Source: Trissonchulus latispiculum (Eukaryota > Nematoda > Enoplea > Enoplida > Ironidae). From it: a stretch of 64,000 bases of DNA. Shown here one piece after another: positions 10,081-20,612 of this stretch. The notes under the pieces were generated by a model that was given only the letters and a program-made list of their open reading frames with translations, ran no database searches and was not told the origin of the DNA. A program made the translations under genes and the position numbers. Each line of letters opens with the position of its first letter. Within the stretch, counting starts at the first letter, position 1. The DNA lies in the NCBI GenBank assembly GCA_030248195.1, contig JASAND010030444.1, positions 1 to 64,000 of the forward strand, read 5' to 3'.

Positions 10081-12999
10081 CTACACATCTGAGGCCGTAG
10101 TAGGGATACCAAAAGCAGGTAAACGCTTTGTTTTCCGACGTCTCCGCGGCGCTTCAGGGTGCACCTGAGCTTGCCGTGCTCGACTACGCGAACGAGATCT
10201 CGGGTAACCCGACTGATCGTCGTCTCGGCGTCTATACTCTGATTCAGCAGTCGCCGGTTTTCGCTGATACGTCCCACGAGGTCCACTCGCAGACGCCCCT
10301 CGCGGCGTAGTCGACACCTGTGGTCCCTGAGACATGATCGTTCGGGGAGAGAACACAGGAGTTCTAGTTGATGCCGTAGCACTATACGGGCGTCCACGCC
10401 CTCTAGGTTGATATCGCTGGGGCGGTGGGGCGGGTCGTGACGGCCGCCATTCTCGGTACTGGGTCGAAGTTCCGTCCTTGGGGGACTCCCGTTGCTTTCG
10501 CTCTCTAGACCTGGCTTCGCGCCCTCTGTCGTCCCGACAGGTGCGATATTCTGAGCTTCGCGACTCAGAACGGTCTCGTCGGCTGTATCCCGCGTCTGCT
10601 GACGCAGCGGCTCCATAGTCGTCTCCTAATCCTGCAGCGCCCTCGCTATCAGGTGCCCACTTTTTCGGTGGAGGACCTGCTGTAGCCGAGGCCTGAGAAG
10701 ACACTGAACTGTCTCGTGGGTGTTGTTGACGCACGGTTGGAAGTCCTCCAAACCGGGGCGGAGCATTCGAGACTGTCACAGTCACCGGTGTTGCATATAC
10801 AGTACCCTGTGATGGAATAGGTCGGAACGCTCTATGTGGTGGTATCTGAGGCGCCATTACTGCTGGTGCCGACGTCGGTGTCGCCAGATTTGCTGATGTG
10901 GGCATGGGCATGCCTGAAGCCCGCGACCCTCTATACAGCTGGCCTCTTTGATGTAGAGTTGGCCCTGGTGGGAATCGCATCATATCTAGTTCGTCACGAA
11001 CTAGTTCGGCTTCCTGCCTGATTTCCGGTGTCAATGATAAGGTCATTGTTACTTGACTAAAATATTCGTCGCCGGGTGCGAGCGGGTTAACCGTCGCTAT
11101 TAGATGCAATGGGTGCATTTGGACTAAACCGTTAGCATCCCGCCAAAGCATAACCTGGCGGAACCAAGGCAGATCTGATGAAAAGACCTCTTGTATCTGC
11201 CAATGCACCGGCAGTCCCTGTTGGATTGCATTCAAGTAGGCTGTAGAGTCGAAATCAGCAGCCGTCCGGTCCATCATGGGTACCACAATGAACTGCCGGA
11301 CCTGCGTAGACCCGGTCCGACGAGCTTCACCCGCCTGTCGTACACTCATGACCGTCGCATGTGGTGGGACTAAGAAGTAATCATGTGGACCTGTTGCCTG
11401 TGAATTTGGCTGTGGAGTAGTAAAATTCATGACAGCGGGATTAAACGTATGTTGTGACGGCCCAATGCGTCCCGCAGAGGCCAGATATCCCAGAGTACGT
11501 GCAAACTGATTGAACATGGGCCACAATTGCGGTGGTAATGACTCGTAGACGGTTGGGGACAATCCCACTGCTCTCAGCTCCTCGTCAGACGGCCTAGGTG
11601 GCAGTGGAGGCGTTACAGGCCCCACTGTCACAGGAGGCGGCTGTAACCCTGTAGGCCGTTGCGGAGTGTCTGCCGGCTGCGGAGCACGCAGCCCTGGAGG
11701 CGTAGTAACCAGCGAGAGCCCCGGAGGTGCCGTAACGGCCGCTTCCGATGGGTCCGCAATCAGACCGCAGGCAATGCGAGCCTGTTCTAGGACCTCTGGG
11801 TCCATGTTCAATAGCTGTCGTGGGTCCGTAATATGCGGAAAATAATCAACCAAAATACGGAGCCGACGCTCTTCCTCTGACAGGGGGAGTTCCTCCTCCT
11901 CTGGCAGGCCTAGTCGTGCCCGTTCATCCCGCTGCCTAGCCTGTGCTGACGTAGACGGCTGCTCTTGCGTCTGGTAAAAGTCGGCGGGCGTCGCGCCCTT
12001 TCGGCCTTCCGACGGGTCCTTCTTACGCATCGTGAGTTTAGATGGCGGTAGCGGAGGGAAGTATTCTTGATCCTGATGAGCCCATAGAGGATTTTGCTGA
12101 GGAGGGTCTGGACACAATACTAGGGTTGGAGGTTTAGACCAAGATGGCAAAGGCTTGGCACCAAACCGCTGTTCATCCGTGGCTGCCCGTGCCTGAGCGT
12201 CACGCTGCGGCGTAGTTGTAGTTGGCGCAGTCGGCTGCTGGTAGTACCGTTTACTAGTAAAGACCCGGGTCACACCCGGTGATTCCGGTGGTAATTGAAC
12301 AAACTCGGGCAGCTGTGGGGTACTTGCCGAAGCCTGTTGTGCCGCTCGCTGTTTCTCCTGTGGTGGTTTAGGTGGTTTTTGGGTCACTATGGCGACCTCC
12401 TTGTGTCGACCGTCACGGTCAGGCACCACGAGAGCGACCGCTTCAGGTGACTCATTCTCGGCTGGAAATCCCTCACCATCAGAAGGAGCATATTCCAGGG
12501 CTCGCTGAGGGCCGGCGCCGTTAGTCTGTTCCATAAGTTCTACATTCGCTTGTTGGCCGCCCTGGTCACCAAGTTTAGCCGGGTCCATAGCATGCTGTCG
12601 ACCGTTCAGGGACAGCTGCACTCGTCGCCAGTCAATCGGCTGCAAAGATGGGCGTCTGAATCGCCATCGCATCCAGTCACGCACGAACTCTATCAGTCTC
12701 TGATAGATAACGTTTCTCATAGGCTTCGCTGGGTTAGCCAGACTGCCTAGGCGTTCATCAAAGGACCAAAGCGATCGTGTTCGAATTGGGTCATCTGCAG
12801 GCGGTGCGAGGCGTCCGGGTATAAGCCGGTTAAGCAAGTCCACCTGGGCTTGATGTTGCACATCCGATGTCCGCGATTGCAGAGGCGTCACGCCTCTGAA
12901 CGCTGCATGTGGGCCATAGCCCCGCCGGCGTTGTTCTTGCAGCTTTTCCTCGACTGACGGCCCGTACGCATTATGCAAGGTGGCCAATTGTAACGCCAT
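10081..12999 (-). CDS. ORF B of the giant retroelement, large Pro/Gln/Arg-rich protein
   Basis: A 972-codon frame from ATG at 12999 to TAG at 10081, starting 17 bases after the ORF A stop in another frame. Residues ~1-120 look folded and basic (FVRDWMRWRFRRP). Residues ~130-480 are low-complexity Pro/Gln/Thr-rich. A probably folded block follows at ~490-690 (SLPPQLWPMFNQFARTL through FPPGPTLHQRG). The C-terminal ~200 residues are Ser/Arg/Gly-rich with SRSRSRAR and RGRGRP, typical of RNA-binding disordered tails. No catalytic motif or CCHC knuckle is visible. A nucleic-acid-binding or particle-building role would fit the composition but is inference. I do not recognise a family. Confidence 0.7.
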   Translation of the reverse strand: MALQLATLHNAYGPSVEEKLQEQRRRGYGPHAAFRGVTPLQSRTSDVQHQAQVDLLNRLIPGRLAPPADDPIRTRSLWSFDERLGSLANPAKPMRNVIYQRLIEFVRDWMRWRFRRPSLQPIDWRRVQLSLNGRQHAMDPAKLGDQGGQQANVELMEQTNGAGPQRALEYAPSDGEGFPAENESPEAVALVVPDRDGRHKEVAIVTQKPPKPPQEKQRAAQQASASTPQLPEFVQLPPESPGVTRVFTSKRYYQQPTAPTTTTPQRDAQARAATDEQRFGAKPLPSWSKPPTLVLCPDPPQQNPLWAHQDQEYFPPLPPSKLTMRKKDPSEGRKGATPADFYQTQEQPSTSAQARQRDERARLGLPEEEELPLSEEERRLRILVDYFPHITDPRQLLNMDPEVLEQARIACGLIADPSEAAVTAPPGLSLVTTPPGLRAPQPADTPQRPTGLQPPPVTVGPVTPPLPPRPSDEELRAVGLSPTVYESLPPQLWPMFNQFARTLGYLASAGRIGPSQHTFNPAVMNFTTPQPNSQATGPHDYFLVPPHATVMSVRQAGEARRTGSTQVRQFIVVPMMDRTAADFDSTAYLNAIQQGLPVHWQIQEVFSSDLPWFRQVMLWRDANGLVQMHPLHLIATVNPLAPGDEYFSQVTMTLSLTPEIRQEAELVRDELDMMRFPPGPTLHQRGQLYRGSRASGMPMPTSANLATPTSAPAVMAPQIPPHRAFRPIPSQGTVYATPVTVTVSNAPPRFGGLPTVRQQHPRDSSVSSQASATAGPPPKKWAPDSEGAAGLGDDYGAAASADAGYSRRDRSESRSSEYRTCRDDRGREARSRERKQRESPKDGTSTQYREWRPSRPAPPPQRYQPRGRGRPYSATASTRTPVFSPRTIMSQGPQVSTTPRGASASGPRGTYQRKPATAESEYRRRDDDQSGYPRSRSRSRARQAQVHPEAPRRRRKTKRLPAFGIPTTASDV

Positions 13000-13016
13000 A
13001 TCGTTATCCCTGCGGT

Positions 13017-14957
13017 CTACAGGGCCCTGATCAACTCCAAAATTTGGAAGGTCGATTCTACATCGGCGATTGCGTAATGCAAATCTGCCTCATGAGAGAC
13101 CAAGTGAAAGCCGCGATGGCAGCAGCTATGCACTTTCGGGTTTGGCAACCGACATTGGCCCGCCATTTTTGGAAGGCCTGCGCCTGTGCCCCGGATAAAC
13201 CCTCTCTCGTCACGAGTCAGGTTATCCGCCGGCGGTAGATCCGCCGGCGGTAGATTTCCTTGATATTTAAGGTTGCGATATTGACTCGAACGGCGCAAAT
13301 CCCAAGCAAGGCTCCAATATTCCTGGGTCTCTACAAGTCGATGTTCTAGTCCTTCTACACCCCAGGTTCGGGCGATGCGTAACGCATCCGCCGGGACATC
13401 CACTGTGCCCCAAAAGGCCTGGAGACAAGGGTCGAATAGCAGCTCGAGTAGTTTCAGAAACGGGTAAAAGTCCTTCAATTGGGCCAAGATATAACCGACC
13501 ATGACGACAAAAATGGTTGGGCGTGTCAGACCGGGTGCGTCTCGCACCGGGCCCATAAACCGTAATGTGGTGATTGTGGCGTCCTGCCGCTCACCAAACT
13601 GAGAGCCGCTTCCACCTTCGACGTCGAACGCTACTAGGTTCGAGTCGCCCAATAGCATAAGCAAATCAGGCAGGGCCCATAGAAAACGGGCGAAAGAATC
13701 TATGACCACCACCGGCGTGCCTCGATCCGTCTGTTGGATGTTTGCAAACGCTGGCGGCGCCGAGGGTAACCCTCGTAGCGGCTCGGTTAAATGATTGCCC
13801 AAAACTAGGGTAGCTGCTTCGTATTCCTCTCCGAGTGCATCTACGCCAAACTGGCGGTGGCGTTCTAGCAACCGAGTATAGGTCTGTAAACTGGCATCAA
13901 GCCGTTCGTAATCTTCTACCAGGAAGGCATCCAACTGCCCCACTTCTGTAGTCAAAAGTCGTAGTCGGGGAGGGACAGGTCCCTCAGGCTGCGCCTGCTC
14001 AGGGGTGGTCACCACCCCCGGTTGGGCGTCCTGAGCAGCGCCCTCTGTCGTGTCCATAGAGTGTTGGCCTTGGCCATTATCGTCATCATTAACCTCCTCT
14101 ACAATCTGGAGGTCACTAGAATCCAGGTCCTCCTCTGATCTAAGCTCTCCTTCCTCCTTATCTTCGTCTACTGTGGGGTCCTTATCTGCTCCCGCACTGT
14201 CACGAGCGTCGCTTTCTGCTGGAGGGGATGTCCCATCCCGTTCCGACGTATCCATATGCTCCACACCCGCAACGGGTTCTGGAGCCTCTGAGCATACGGC
14301 AGGAGCCACGTCCTGTCCGAAGAGGTCAAGCCGGCTCGGTACAGTCACTGTCCGGAGCAACGGAGTTGGACTCGCAATAGCGGCCAATAGCAGATCTTGA
14401 ATTGATCTCGCAGGTGGTAATGACGACTGACTGGCAGGTAGATGTGCCTCACTGACGACAGGGGGTGGAGGAGTAGGGAGAGTAATATTCTCCCCGGGAT
14501 CTGACAAAACTGAAGCCGGGCTAGGCATAGCTGGTGTAGCAGTCCGTCGGAGCGCTGCTGTAGCTTGTTCCACATCCGTCTTAGCTTGGGTCTGGTCACC
14601 AGACGGGGTAAGCTGTTCCTGTGCCCCTACTGCCATACCAGTCACTGGTGGGTCTGAGGTTCTGACTGAGGGGACCGCCAAGATACCCGTCACGTCGAAG
14701 CTCGACGACTGTGGAGCTTCACCAGACCCAGCAGTCACTGCGGGCTGGGCGCCATCTTGTGGCTGCTGCTGGGCCTCCTCGTCCTGAGGAGGTCCCGACT
14801 CTGTTGGATCGTTAATTGGCCTTACCGGATCCCAGAAATGTGGGTCAGGTGCCGGGTATTCAGTAAGATCGTTCAAATCGCCGGGGTTGCGAGGGGGACG
14901 GGGACCAGGTCGTTCGGGGAAATCTTCTTGGATTAGGAAGGAAAATCCGTTGCCCAT
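13017..14957 (-). CDS. ORF A of the giant retroelement, DEDDy-type 3'-5' exonuclease-like protein
   Basis: A 646-codon frame from ATG to TAG. The N-terminus MGNGFS fits the N-myristoylation pattern MGxxxS. Residues ~10-330 are disordered and acidic (EDKEEGELRSEEDLDSSD). From ~405 it reads like the 3'-5' exonuclease fold of RNase D, WRN and EXD1/Egalitarian: VVVIDSFARFLWALPDLL, then LVAFDVEGG with D445/E447 as motif I, FWGTVD with D520 as motif II, and HYAIADVESTFQILELI with Y628 and D632 as motif III. H627 also precedes D632 by five, so the DEDDh reading HxxxxD is formally possible, but the YAxAD context favours DEDDy. The domain probably hydrolyses RNA or DNA from the 3' end using two metal ions. 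It lies on the pol strand, about 1 kb downstream of integrase, with ORF B following after 17 bases. The exonuclease call is mine by motif reading; substrate and role are unknown. Confidence 0.72.
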   Translation of the reverse strand: MGNGFSFLIQEDFPERPGPRPPRNPGDLNDLTEYPAPDPHFWDPVRPINDPTESGPPQDEEAQQQPQDGAQPAVTAGSGEAPQSSSFDVTGILAVPSVRTSDPPVTGMAVGAQEQLTPSGDQTQAKTDVEQATAALRRTATPAMPSPASVLSDPGENITLPTPPPPVVSEAHLPASQSSLPPARSIQDLLLAAIASPTPLLRTVTVPSRLDLFGQDVAPAVCSEAPEPVAGVEHMDTSERDGTSPPAESDARDSAGADKDPTVDEDKEEGELRSEEDLDSSDLQIVEEVNDDDNGQGQHSMDTTEGAAQDAQPGVVTTPEQAQPEGPVPPRLRLLTTEVGQLDAFLVEDYERLDASLQTYTRLLERHRQFGVDALGEEYEAATLVLGNHLTEPLRGLPSAPPAFANIQQTDRGTPVVVIDSFARFLWALPDLLMLLGDSNLVAFDVEGGSGSQFGERQDATITTLRFMGPVRDAPGLTRPTIFVVMVGYILAQLKDFYPFLKLLELLFDPCLQAFWGTVDVPADALRIARTWGVEGLEHRLVETQEYWSLAWDLRRSSQYRNLKYQGNLPPADLPPADNLTRDERGFIRGTGAGLPKMAGQCRLPNPKVHSCCHRGFHLVSHEADLHYAIADVESTFQILELIRAL

Positions 14958-16017
14958 AAACTAGGCAACGCGTTTGAGCACAGCGAGTTGTAGCAAATGA
15001 ATCAGTACTAATGAATCTGGTGGTCGTAATGAACCCAGATATGTAGCAGAAGTTCTCAATATGGAAGCAATTCAGAATCAATGTAGCAGATTAAATCACA
15101 TACAGAATTAATCCTAAAATCAGAAAACACCAACATGGTTAACATGTGTGAGAGAAGAATTCCGGCCTACGCTAGCTGAAGTGACTTCACCTAGATGTTT
15201 ATTCAAAACGCGCAGTAAGGTACCCTTAATGCGTATTTACTCAGGACCAAAACCAATGAAGCTCCATGCTCTAATGTGCAAAGTCGTGGATTACCCAGGA
15301 GTTAATGCACCCCTTCACCGGCACACAGAAACTAAACTAAGCCTCAGAAAAATATAAAAATCTAACAGAAGGTGAAAGCATGACAGATGTGAAAGAAAAG
15401 AGGAGAAAGTGAAAGAAACTACACACAAACAGAGAGGGTGAACTACCTACTATTAGCCTACGTAAGAGGGAGGAAGTCAGATAAACTACACACATAAGGG
15501 TTAGAGACACACATACCGGTATATACGGTTATATGCGTACATATAATCGTACTTAATAGAGAAAGAAAAACAGGGCAGGACCTCCCTAAAGAATTTGCTA
15601 CCAAACTAGGGAATCGTGTGAATTAAAAGAAAAACCCCCCTAGGTAGATTTAATAAATTGTGGAAACCCTAGAATTTAGGGTTTAAAGGAGATTAAAATG
15701 TAAAAGAAAGGAATGAATAACCCCGTGACTAAATTTTATTAGTCATAGGTTAGGGAAAAGAATTGTAAGATTAAATGAAAACCCCACTTTACAACGACAC
15801 AATAAATCTAAAGGAGGTCCTGAGAAAAATTTACCCCGCCCCCTTAAGGGTATAGTGCAACACATACTATGCTACCACCCGGTGTTAGGTTAAAACCCTA
15901 GCTACTAGTGCGACGCGCGTCGATTTAAAAATCCGAATTAGTCCACAGAAAACGGGAGCTCCTGTGTCATACAAGGCTTAGCTAGACTCTGCGCTCCATG
16001 TGAACATTGTAGGTAAC
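14958..16017. other. Spacer between pol and ORF A
   Basis: About 1 kb, A-rich on the + strand, with no convincing gene. On the - strand the bases just before the ORF A ATG read GTTGCCTAG|TTTATGGGC, a possible splice acceptor that could give ORFs A-C a spliced subgenomic mRNA as env genes have. That is inference from one weak site. Confidence 0.4.
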
Positions 16018-16481
16018 CTACAATGTCACTACAGGTAACTTCACTGGAGCATCAATAAACGGTTTCAGTCTATTGATATTGACAACAACTGGGTCGCTCA
16101 GTCAGTTGGTTCTAGCTATACGATAATTCGTCACCGAAATCTTGTCCAAGATTCGGTACGGTCCTTCATACTTAGGTCGTAACTTCTTACTCAAACCTGC
16201 CAGTACATTCTTTTGCTCTATATTAAGCATAACCAGGGTACCTGGTTTATACTCGACCGGTGTAGCCTTGGTGTCATACCGTTCCTTGTTAACCAGAGCT
16301 GCTTCCTGTAAAGCTTCGTGGGCAATCCGCCAAGCTTCGTTGAGCCGAGCCAATAACTGGCTCCGCGCATCATTATACGTTTGTGTAGTGCCTTCCTCTC
16401 CAGGAAGCTGGAAAAAGTTGTCTAACGGATAACGGTAGTCTCTACCAGTCATCAAGAAATAGGGCGTTTCCTTCGTAACAC

Positions 16482-16698
16482 TGTAGCGTATTCAAAAAAA
16501 TTGTAGCGTATTCAAAAAGTGAAATACATTAAAAAGACTGGGAAAGAAGTTTTGTCTAAGTTTAGTAGAGTTCGGTTCCCTGACTAGAAAAAGAATGTTG
16601 CTGAGTTACGATCGGATGTTTCAGTAAAGATATACGTGGCAATATGTATTCCAATAAAGATTGAGCGTTGAACGGGCCAAAAGATCCTTAGCGCTATA
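16482..16698 (+). repeat. 5' LTR of the nested element
   Basis: 217 bp. It matches the 3' LTR except for a duplicated TGTAGCGTATTCAAA start and a ~9-base insertion in the middle. Confidence 0.9.
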
Positions 16699-16702
16699 TT
16701 TT

Positions 16703-16715
16703 TGGTGCATCGGCC
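16703..16715 (+). other. Primer-binding site, probably tRNA-Gly(GCC)
   Basis: TGGTGCATCGGCC begins four bases after the 5' LTR. It is complementary to the CCA-bearing 3' end of tRNA-Gly(GCC) in the form with acceptor GCATCGG that I recall for arthropods and nematodes. The match stops after 13 bases. Confidence 0.7.
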
Positions 16716-16796
16716 AGCATCGGGCCTCTTCCTGCGCTTAACTGGGTTTCCTTAACTTTCATTTAATTTTCCAAAACGCCGAAGGAGTCTACCAGG

Positions 16797-17183
16797 TTGT
16801 CACCGTTTCAGCTATTGTATGGGCGCTTGCCGCGTTTGCCTCTAGATTTAGTAGTTGACGAGTCTGTTGACAGGGAAGGCCAAGCTGATGACTACGAACG
16901 CCTTCGAGCTTCCTTAGCTGTGGCCCGTCAAAAGACTTTGACAAACATTAGGGCGTCCCAGGCTCGTCAACGGGGGAACCCAGATAGGCATGGTCCACGA
17001 ATGTTCAAAGTTGGTGACCGGGTACGCGTAAGAAATTTCCAGCGTAAACAGAAATTTAAGCCTCGTTGGGGTTCTCCAGTATTGGTCAGAAGACGGACAT
17101 CGCCGGTAAACTATGAGGTGGTAGATCCTGTGACGGGTGAGACGCAGATTGTGCACAGGAACAACGTGCGTTCGGGCGATTAG
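16797..17183 (+). pseudogene. Integrase C-terminal remnant of the nested element
   Basis: The frame is open from just after the deletion to TAG at 17183. It reads SPFQLLYGRLPRLPLDL, the usual end of the Gypsy integrase core, then FKVGDRVRVRNF, FKPRWGSPVLV and NYEVVDPVTG, the chromodomain-like GPY/F region, ending IVHRNNVRSGD. The gag, protease, RT and most of the integrase are missing, so the remnant cannot act alone. It belongs to a different lineage from the surrounding pol, whose matching region reads KLRPKYEGPYRIL. Confidence 0.88.
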
Positions 17184-17774
17184 TTATTGTGAGTGGACAG
17201 TTTTCCTCTGTAGTCTTTGGATCCAATGCTTCTCCTTTCTTGTATCCTCTTACTTCTTGCTGTCCGCCGAAATACTAATAGCCACTGTACCTAACGATTT
17301 GCTGTGCCGTGTAAACTTGGAATGCAAGCTGCTCCTGAAATTAGTGGAAATTTTCGCTGAGGCGTCCTGGCTTCATCACAGGCGATACCACATTTTCACT
17401 AATTTCGGTAGAGCTGGGTCTTCTACAACGTGTTCAAATTAATGTTATACATCTAGGGCAATTACAAAAGTATTTTTGGAAAAAATGATGTATACTGGTC
17501 ACAAGCGTTTTGTTGCCTCGCCCACCGCCTGTTGTTTAAACTTTGTTCTTTTATACCTTTTTCCGTCATCCGTTAATTCTCTCGGTACTTAGTTTTTTGA
17601 GTTCTCTGGCCCAGTGTTGTGTCAAATTATTTATCAATAAATATATACTCCATTTATGCTGTTTGATTGCTTTATCCGCTGTGTATTGTATTATGTCGTT
17701 ATCTCATGTTTTTTATTTTGGTATGTTGCACTTGTTTGCGCCGGCCTGCTTATTTTTTTGGATAGGGAGGAAAT

Positions 17775-17963
17775 TGTAGCGTATTCAAAAAGTGAAATAC
17801 ATTAAAAAGACTGGGAAAGAAGTTTTGTCTAAGTTTAGTAGAGTTCGGTTCCCTGACTAATGTTGCTGAGTTACGATCGGATGTTTCAGTAAAGATATAC
17901 GTGGCAATATGTATTCCAATAAAGATTGAGCGTTGAACGGGCCAAAAGATCCTTAGCGCTATA
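17775..17963 (+). repeat. 3' LTR of the nested element
   Basis: 189 bp, preceded directly by a purine-only run (GGATAGGGAGGAAA) and followed by the AACAC duplication. Confidence 0.9.
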
Positions 17964-20612
17964 AACACTATGAATTGTTGCCCTATAAATGGATAGGCCC
18001 CATGGCAGGTAGTCATCCCAATCGGACTGGAAGCAATTCACATACTGAGCTACTAGGCTTCGAAGCGTACGGTAAAGCGTTCCACTACGCCGTTCGTTTG
18101 CGGGTGATATGCAGTAGTTCGGAGTCGCTCTGAACCACTCGCGTCCACCAACGCCTTCATGAAAACGGACATAAAGTTAGGCCCTTGATCTGTTAAGACT
18201 CGAGCGGGGACACCCCACCGAGCTACGAAGCCATTAAAGTACCAGTACGCCGTGGTCTCAGCTCTCTCATTAGGCATAGCAAACGCCTCCGCGTAACGCG
18301 TGAGGTAGTCAACTATACACAAGACGCAGGTGTTACCACGATTTGTCTCCTTCTGCGTGAAATGCATAACATCCATAGCGACCACGTCCAATGGTCGCCG
18401 TACCACTACCGTATTTTGCATGGTAGCTTGATGTCGACGAGGACCTTGACAACTTGGCGCAGGATTTGCAATTAGTGATGTAGTCTCAAGGTCCTGTGAC
18501 ATGCGTGGCCACCAGTACCTGGTTTCCAAACTGGCCATGGCATTCTGTTGGGCACGATGCCCGCCTGTTGTAAAATCAGAATGCACTTCCTTCAGTAGGT
18601 TTTCTCGCTGGACTTTCGGGACCACTACGGTAGGAAAGGGTAACCCTCTCCTTTCGGCGTGCTTATTCAAGTGCCAACGGTAAAGCACCCCATTGCGTAT
18701 GAAAAAGGTAGAACGTAACTTTCTAACCTCTTGAGCTTCTTGTCGGTTAGCCGGTAACCGCTTCTGCTCCAAAAAGTCCAACAAAATCGCGAATTCATCT
18801 TCGTCGCGAAGTTCGCGTTTCCAAGTAAGCAGGGTCGGTGGAGCCGGGAGGGCCGCTGTCAAAGCGTACACCTCTGGAGGGTAAATGACCGCTGTGGCTT
18901 CTTGTTCACTGACCTCGGGTTCGTCAATCGGATCTAATCGAGAGAGACAATCCGGTCCTACGTTCTCCCGGCCTGGTCGGTATTCTACTACGAAATCAAA
19001 TTCGAGCATACGTGTTGCAAACCTGGCTAGTTTGCCTTGTCCCAAGGCTTTTATATTATTCAGTAAGTCCCTTACTGCTTGATGGTCGGTACGCAGGACA
19101 AACTGCTTAACGGACAAATAGTGCCAAAACTTCTGACAGCCCCACAACGCTGCGAAGGCTTCCATTTCCGTTGCGGAATAGCCTTTCTCGCCTTGGGTTA
19201 GAGTTCTACTAGCATACGCAACCGGCCGTTCGCGTAACACTCGCGGTCCATTCGGTTTGTCCAGGCTCCGAGGGACAGAGAACTGTTGCTCCAGGATAGC
19301 TCCGAAGCCCCATTTGCTAGCGTCAGTCGAAACGTAGAAAGTTTTGTCAAAATCAGGAAAAGCCAGGACTGGCGCTTGCGTCAAATGCCGTTTGAGTTCC
19401 TCAAAGGCTTGTTGGCAAGCATTGGACCAGACAAAGGGTACCCCTTTCTTCAACAGGTCCGTCAGTGGCGATGCGACTTTAGCATAGTTCGACACGAACC
19501 GCCTATAGTAGCCACACATTCCCAGTAAAGACCGAATGCCTTTGACGTCTTTAGGTGGGCTAAGCTGGGACACTGCCTTCACCTTGTCCGGGTCAACGCT
19601 GATGCCGTGACGGCCTACATAATGGCCTAGAAAAGGCACTGCTTCCCGGGCAAAGCAGCATTTCTTAAGCTTGATACGTAGCCCATTTGCCCGTAAACGC
19701 GTCAGGGTCGACCTGAGCATTTTTAAATGCGAATCCTGGTCTGTAGATGGAATCAGAACGTCATCTATGTACACTGGTAAGTCTGTCAAGACTTTTTCCA
19801 TGAGCCGTTGGAACGTTGCGGGTGCGTTACACAACCCGAACGGCATGACGTTCATGTGGAAAAGGCCCATGTGTGACACAAAGGCTGTCTTTTCACGATG
19901 TTCTGGGTAGACCTCGACTTGCCAGTAACCTGCTGCTAAGTCAATGGTCGAGAATATGACGGCGCCCTGGAGTTGATCCAGGATCTCGTCAATCTTGGGC
20001 AATGGATAACTATCCTTTTTCGTAATTTTATTCAATCGTCGGTAATCGATTACTAGGCGCGTAGTACCGTCCTTCTTGCCAACCAGAATACAGGGTGAGG
20101 ACCAGGGACTGGTAGAGGGTGAACAGACCCCTTCATCTAGCATTGCGCGGATATGCTTTTCAATCTCGGCTTTGTCCTTGGGATTATACCGGTAAGATCG
20201 TCCTTTCACAGGACCCTCTTTGCCTGTATCGATGACATGCTGGTCGACTTTAGTCCGACCCGGGTTACCCGGTCGGGCGACCACGTCATAGAATTCGACC
20301 AGTATATCCCTCAATTTCGCTTTGCCTTCCTCATCAAGGATCATGGAGTCAAAGTCGACGTTCTCGTCGACAAATTGTTGACGTTCCTCCAATGAGGGCA
20401 TAGGTTGCGAAGTCATTTCGTCAGCCGAATAATGCAGGTCATTAAAAGCCTGCAGGCCTTTATCCGTCAATGCCGGTGGCTCCTCATAGCCCCATGTCTG
20501 ATCATCCTGGGCTACGCACACAGTAGGGTCAACCCACCGTGGAAATGGTATAGCATTACCGACGCTATTAACCATAGGGACCGTATCGCCTGGATGGTAG
20601 GGTTCTAGTTTC

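Larger units (their letters stand above)
16482..17963 (+). mobile_element. Small internally deleted Gypsy-type LTR element nested in integrase
   Basis: Direct repeats beginning TGTAGCGTATTC and ending TTAGCGCTATA lie at 16482-16698 and 17775-17963. They are flanked by the perfect 5-bp duplication AACAC (16477-16481 and 17964-17968). The 5' copy is longer because its first ~20 bases are duplicated and it holds a ~9-base insertion. TGGTGCATCGGCC at 16703-16715 is a fitting primer-binding site, and GGATAGGGAGGAAA just before the 3' LTR is the polypurine tract. Only the integrase C-terminus is left inside. It is inserted opposite to the host element and proves that the host element is older. Confidence 0.93.

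Noticed and set aside
9897..10616. 239-codon frame on the - strand
   Set aside because: It overlaps the end of ORF B and start of ORF C in another frame. Its Arg-rich, motif-free sequence looks like a shadow of the real frame.
14050..14400. Ser-rich + strand frame
   Set aside because: Antisense shadow of the acidic region of ORF A.
8422..14957. ORFs A-C as an env polyprotein
   Set aside because: No signal peptide, membrane anchor or Cys-rich ectodomain is visible. ORF A reads as an exonuclease and ORF B as a disordered basic protein.
16102..16455. Separate small gene for 117 residues
   Set aside because: It is the integrase C-terminus of the damaged pol, separated only by the nested LTR element and a TGA.
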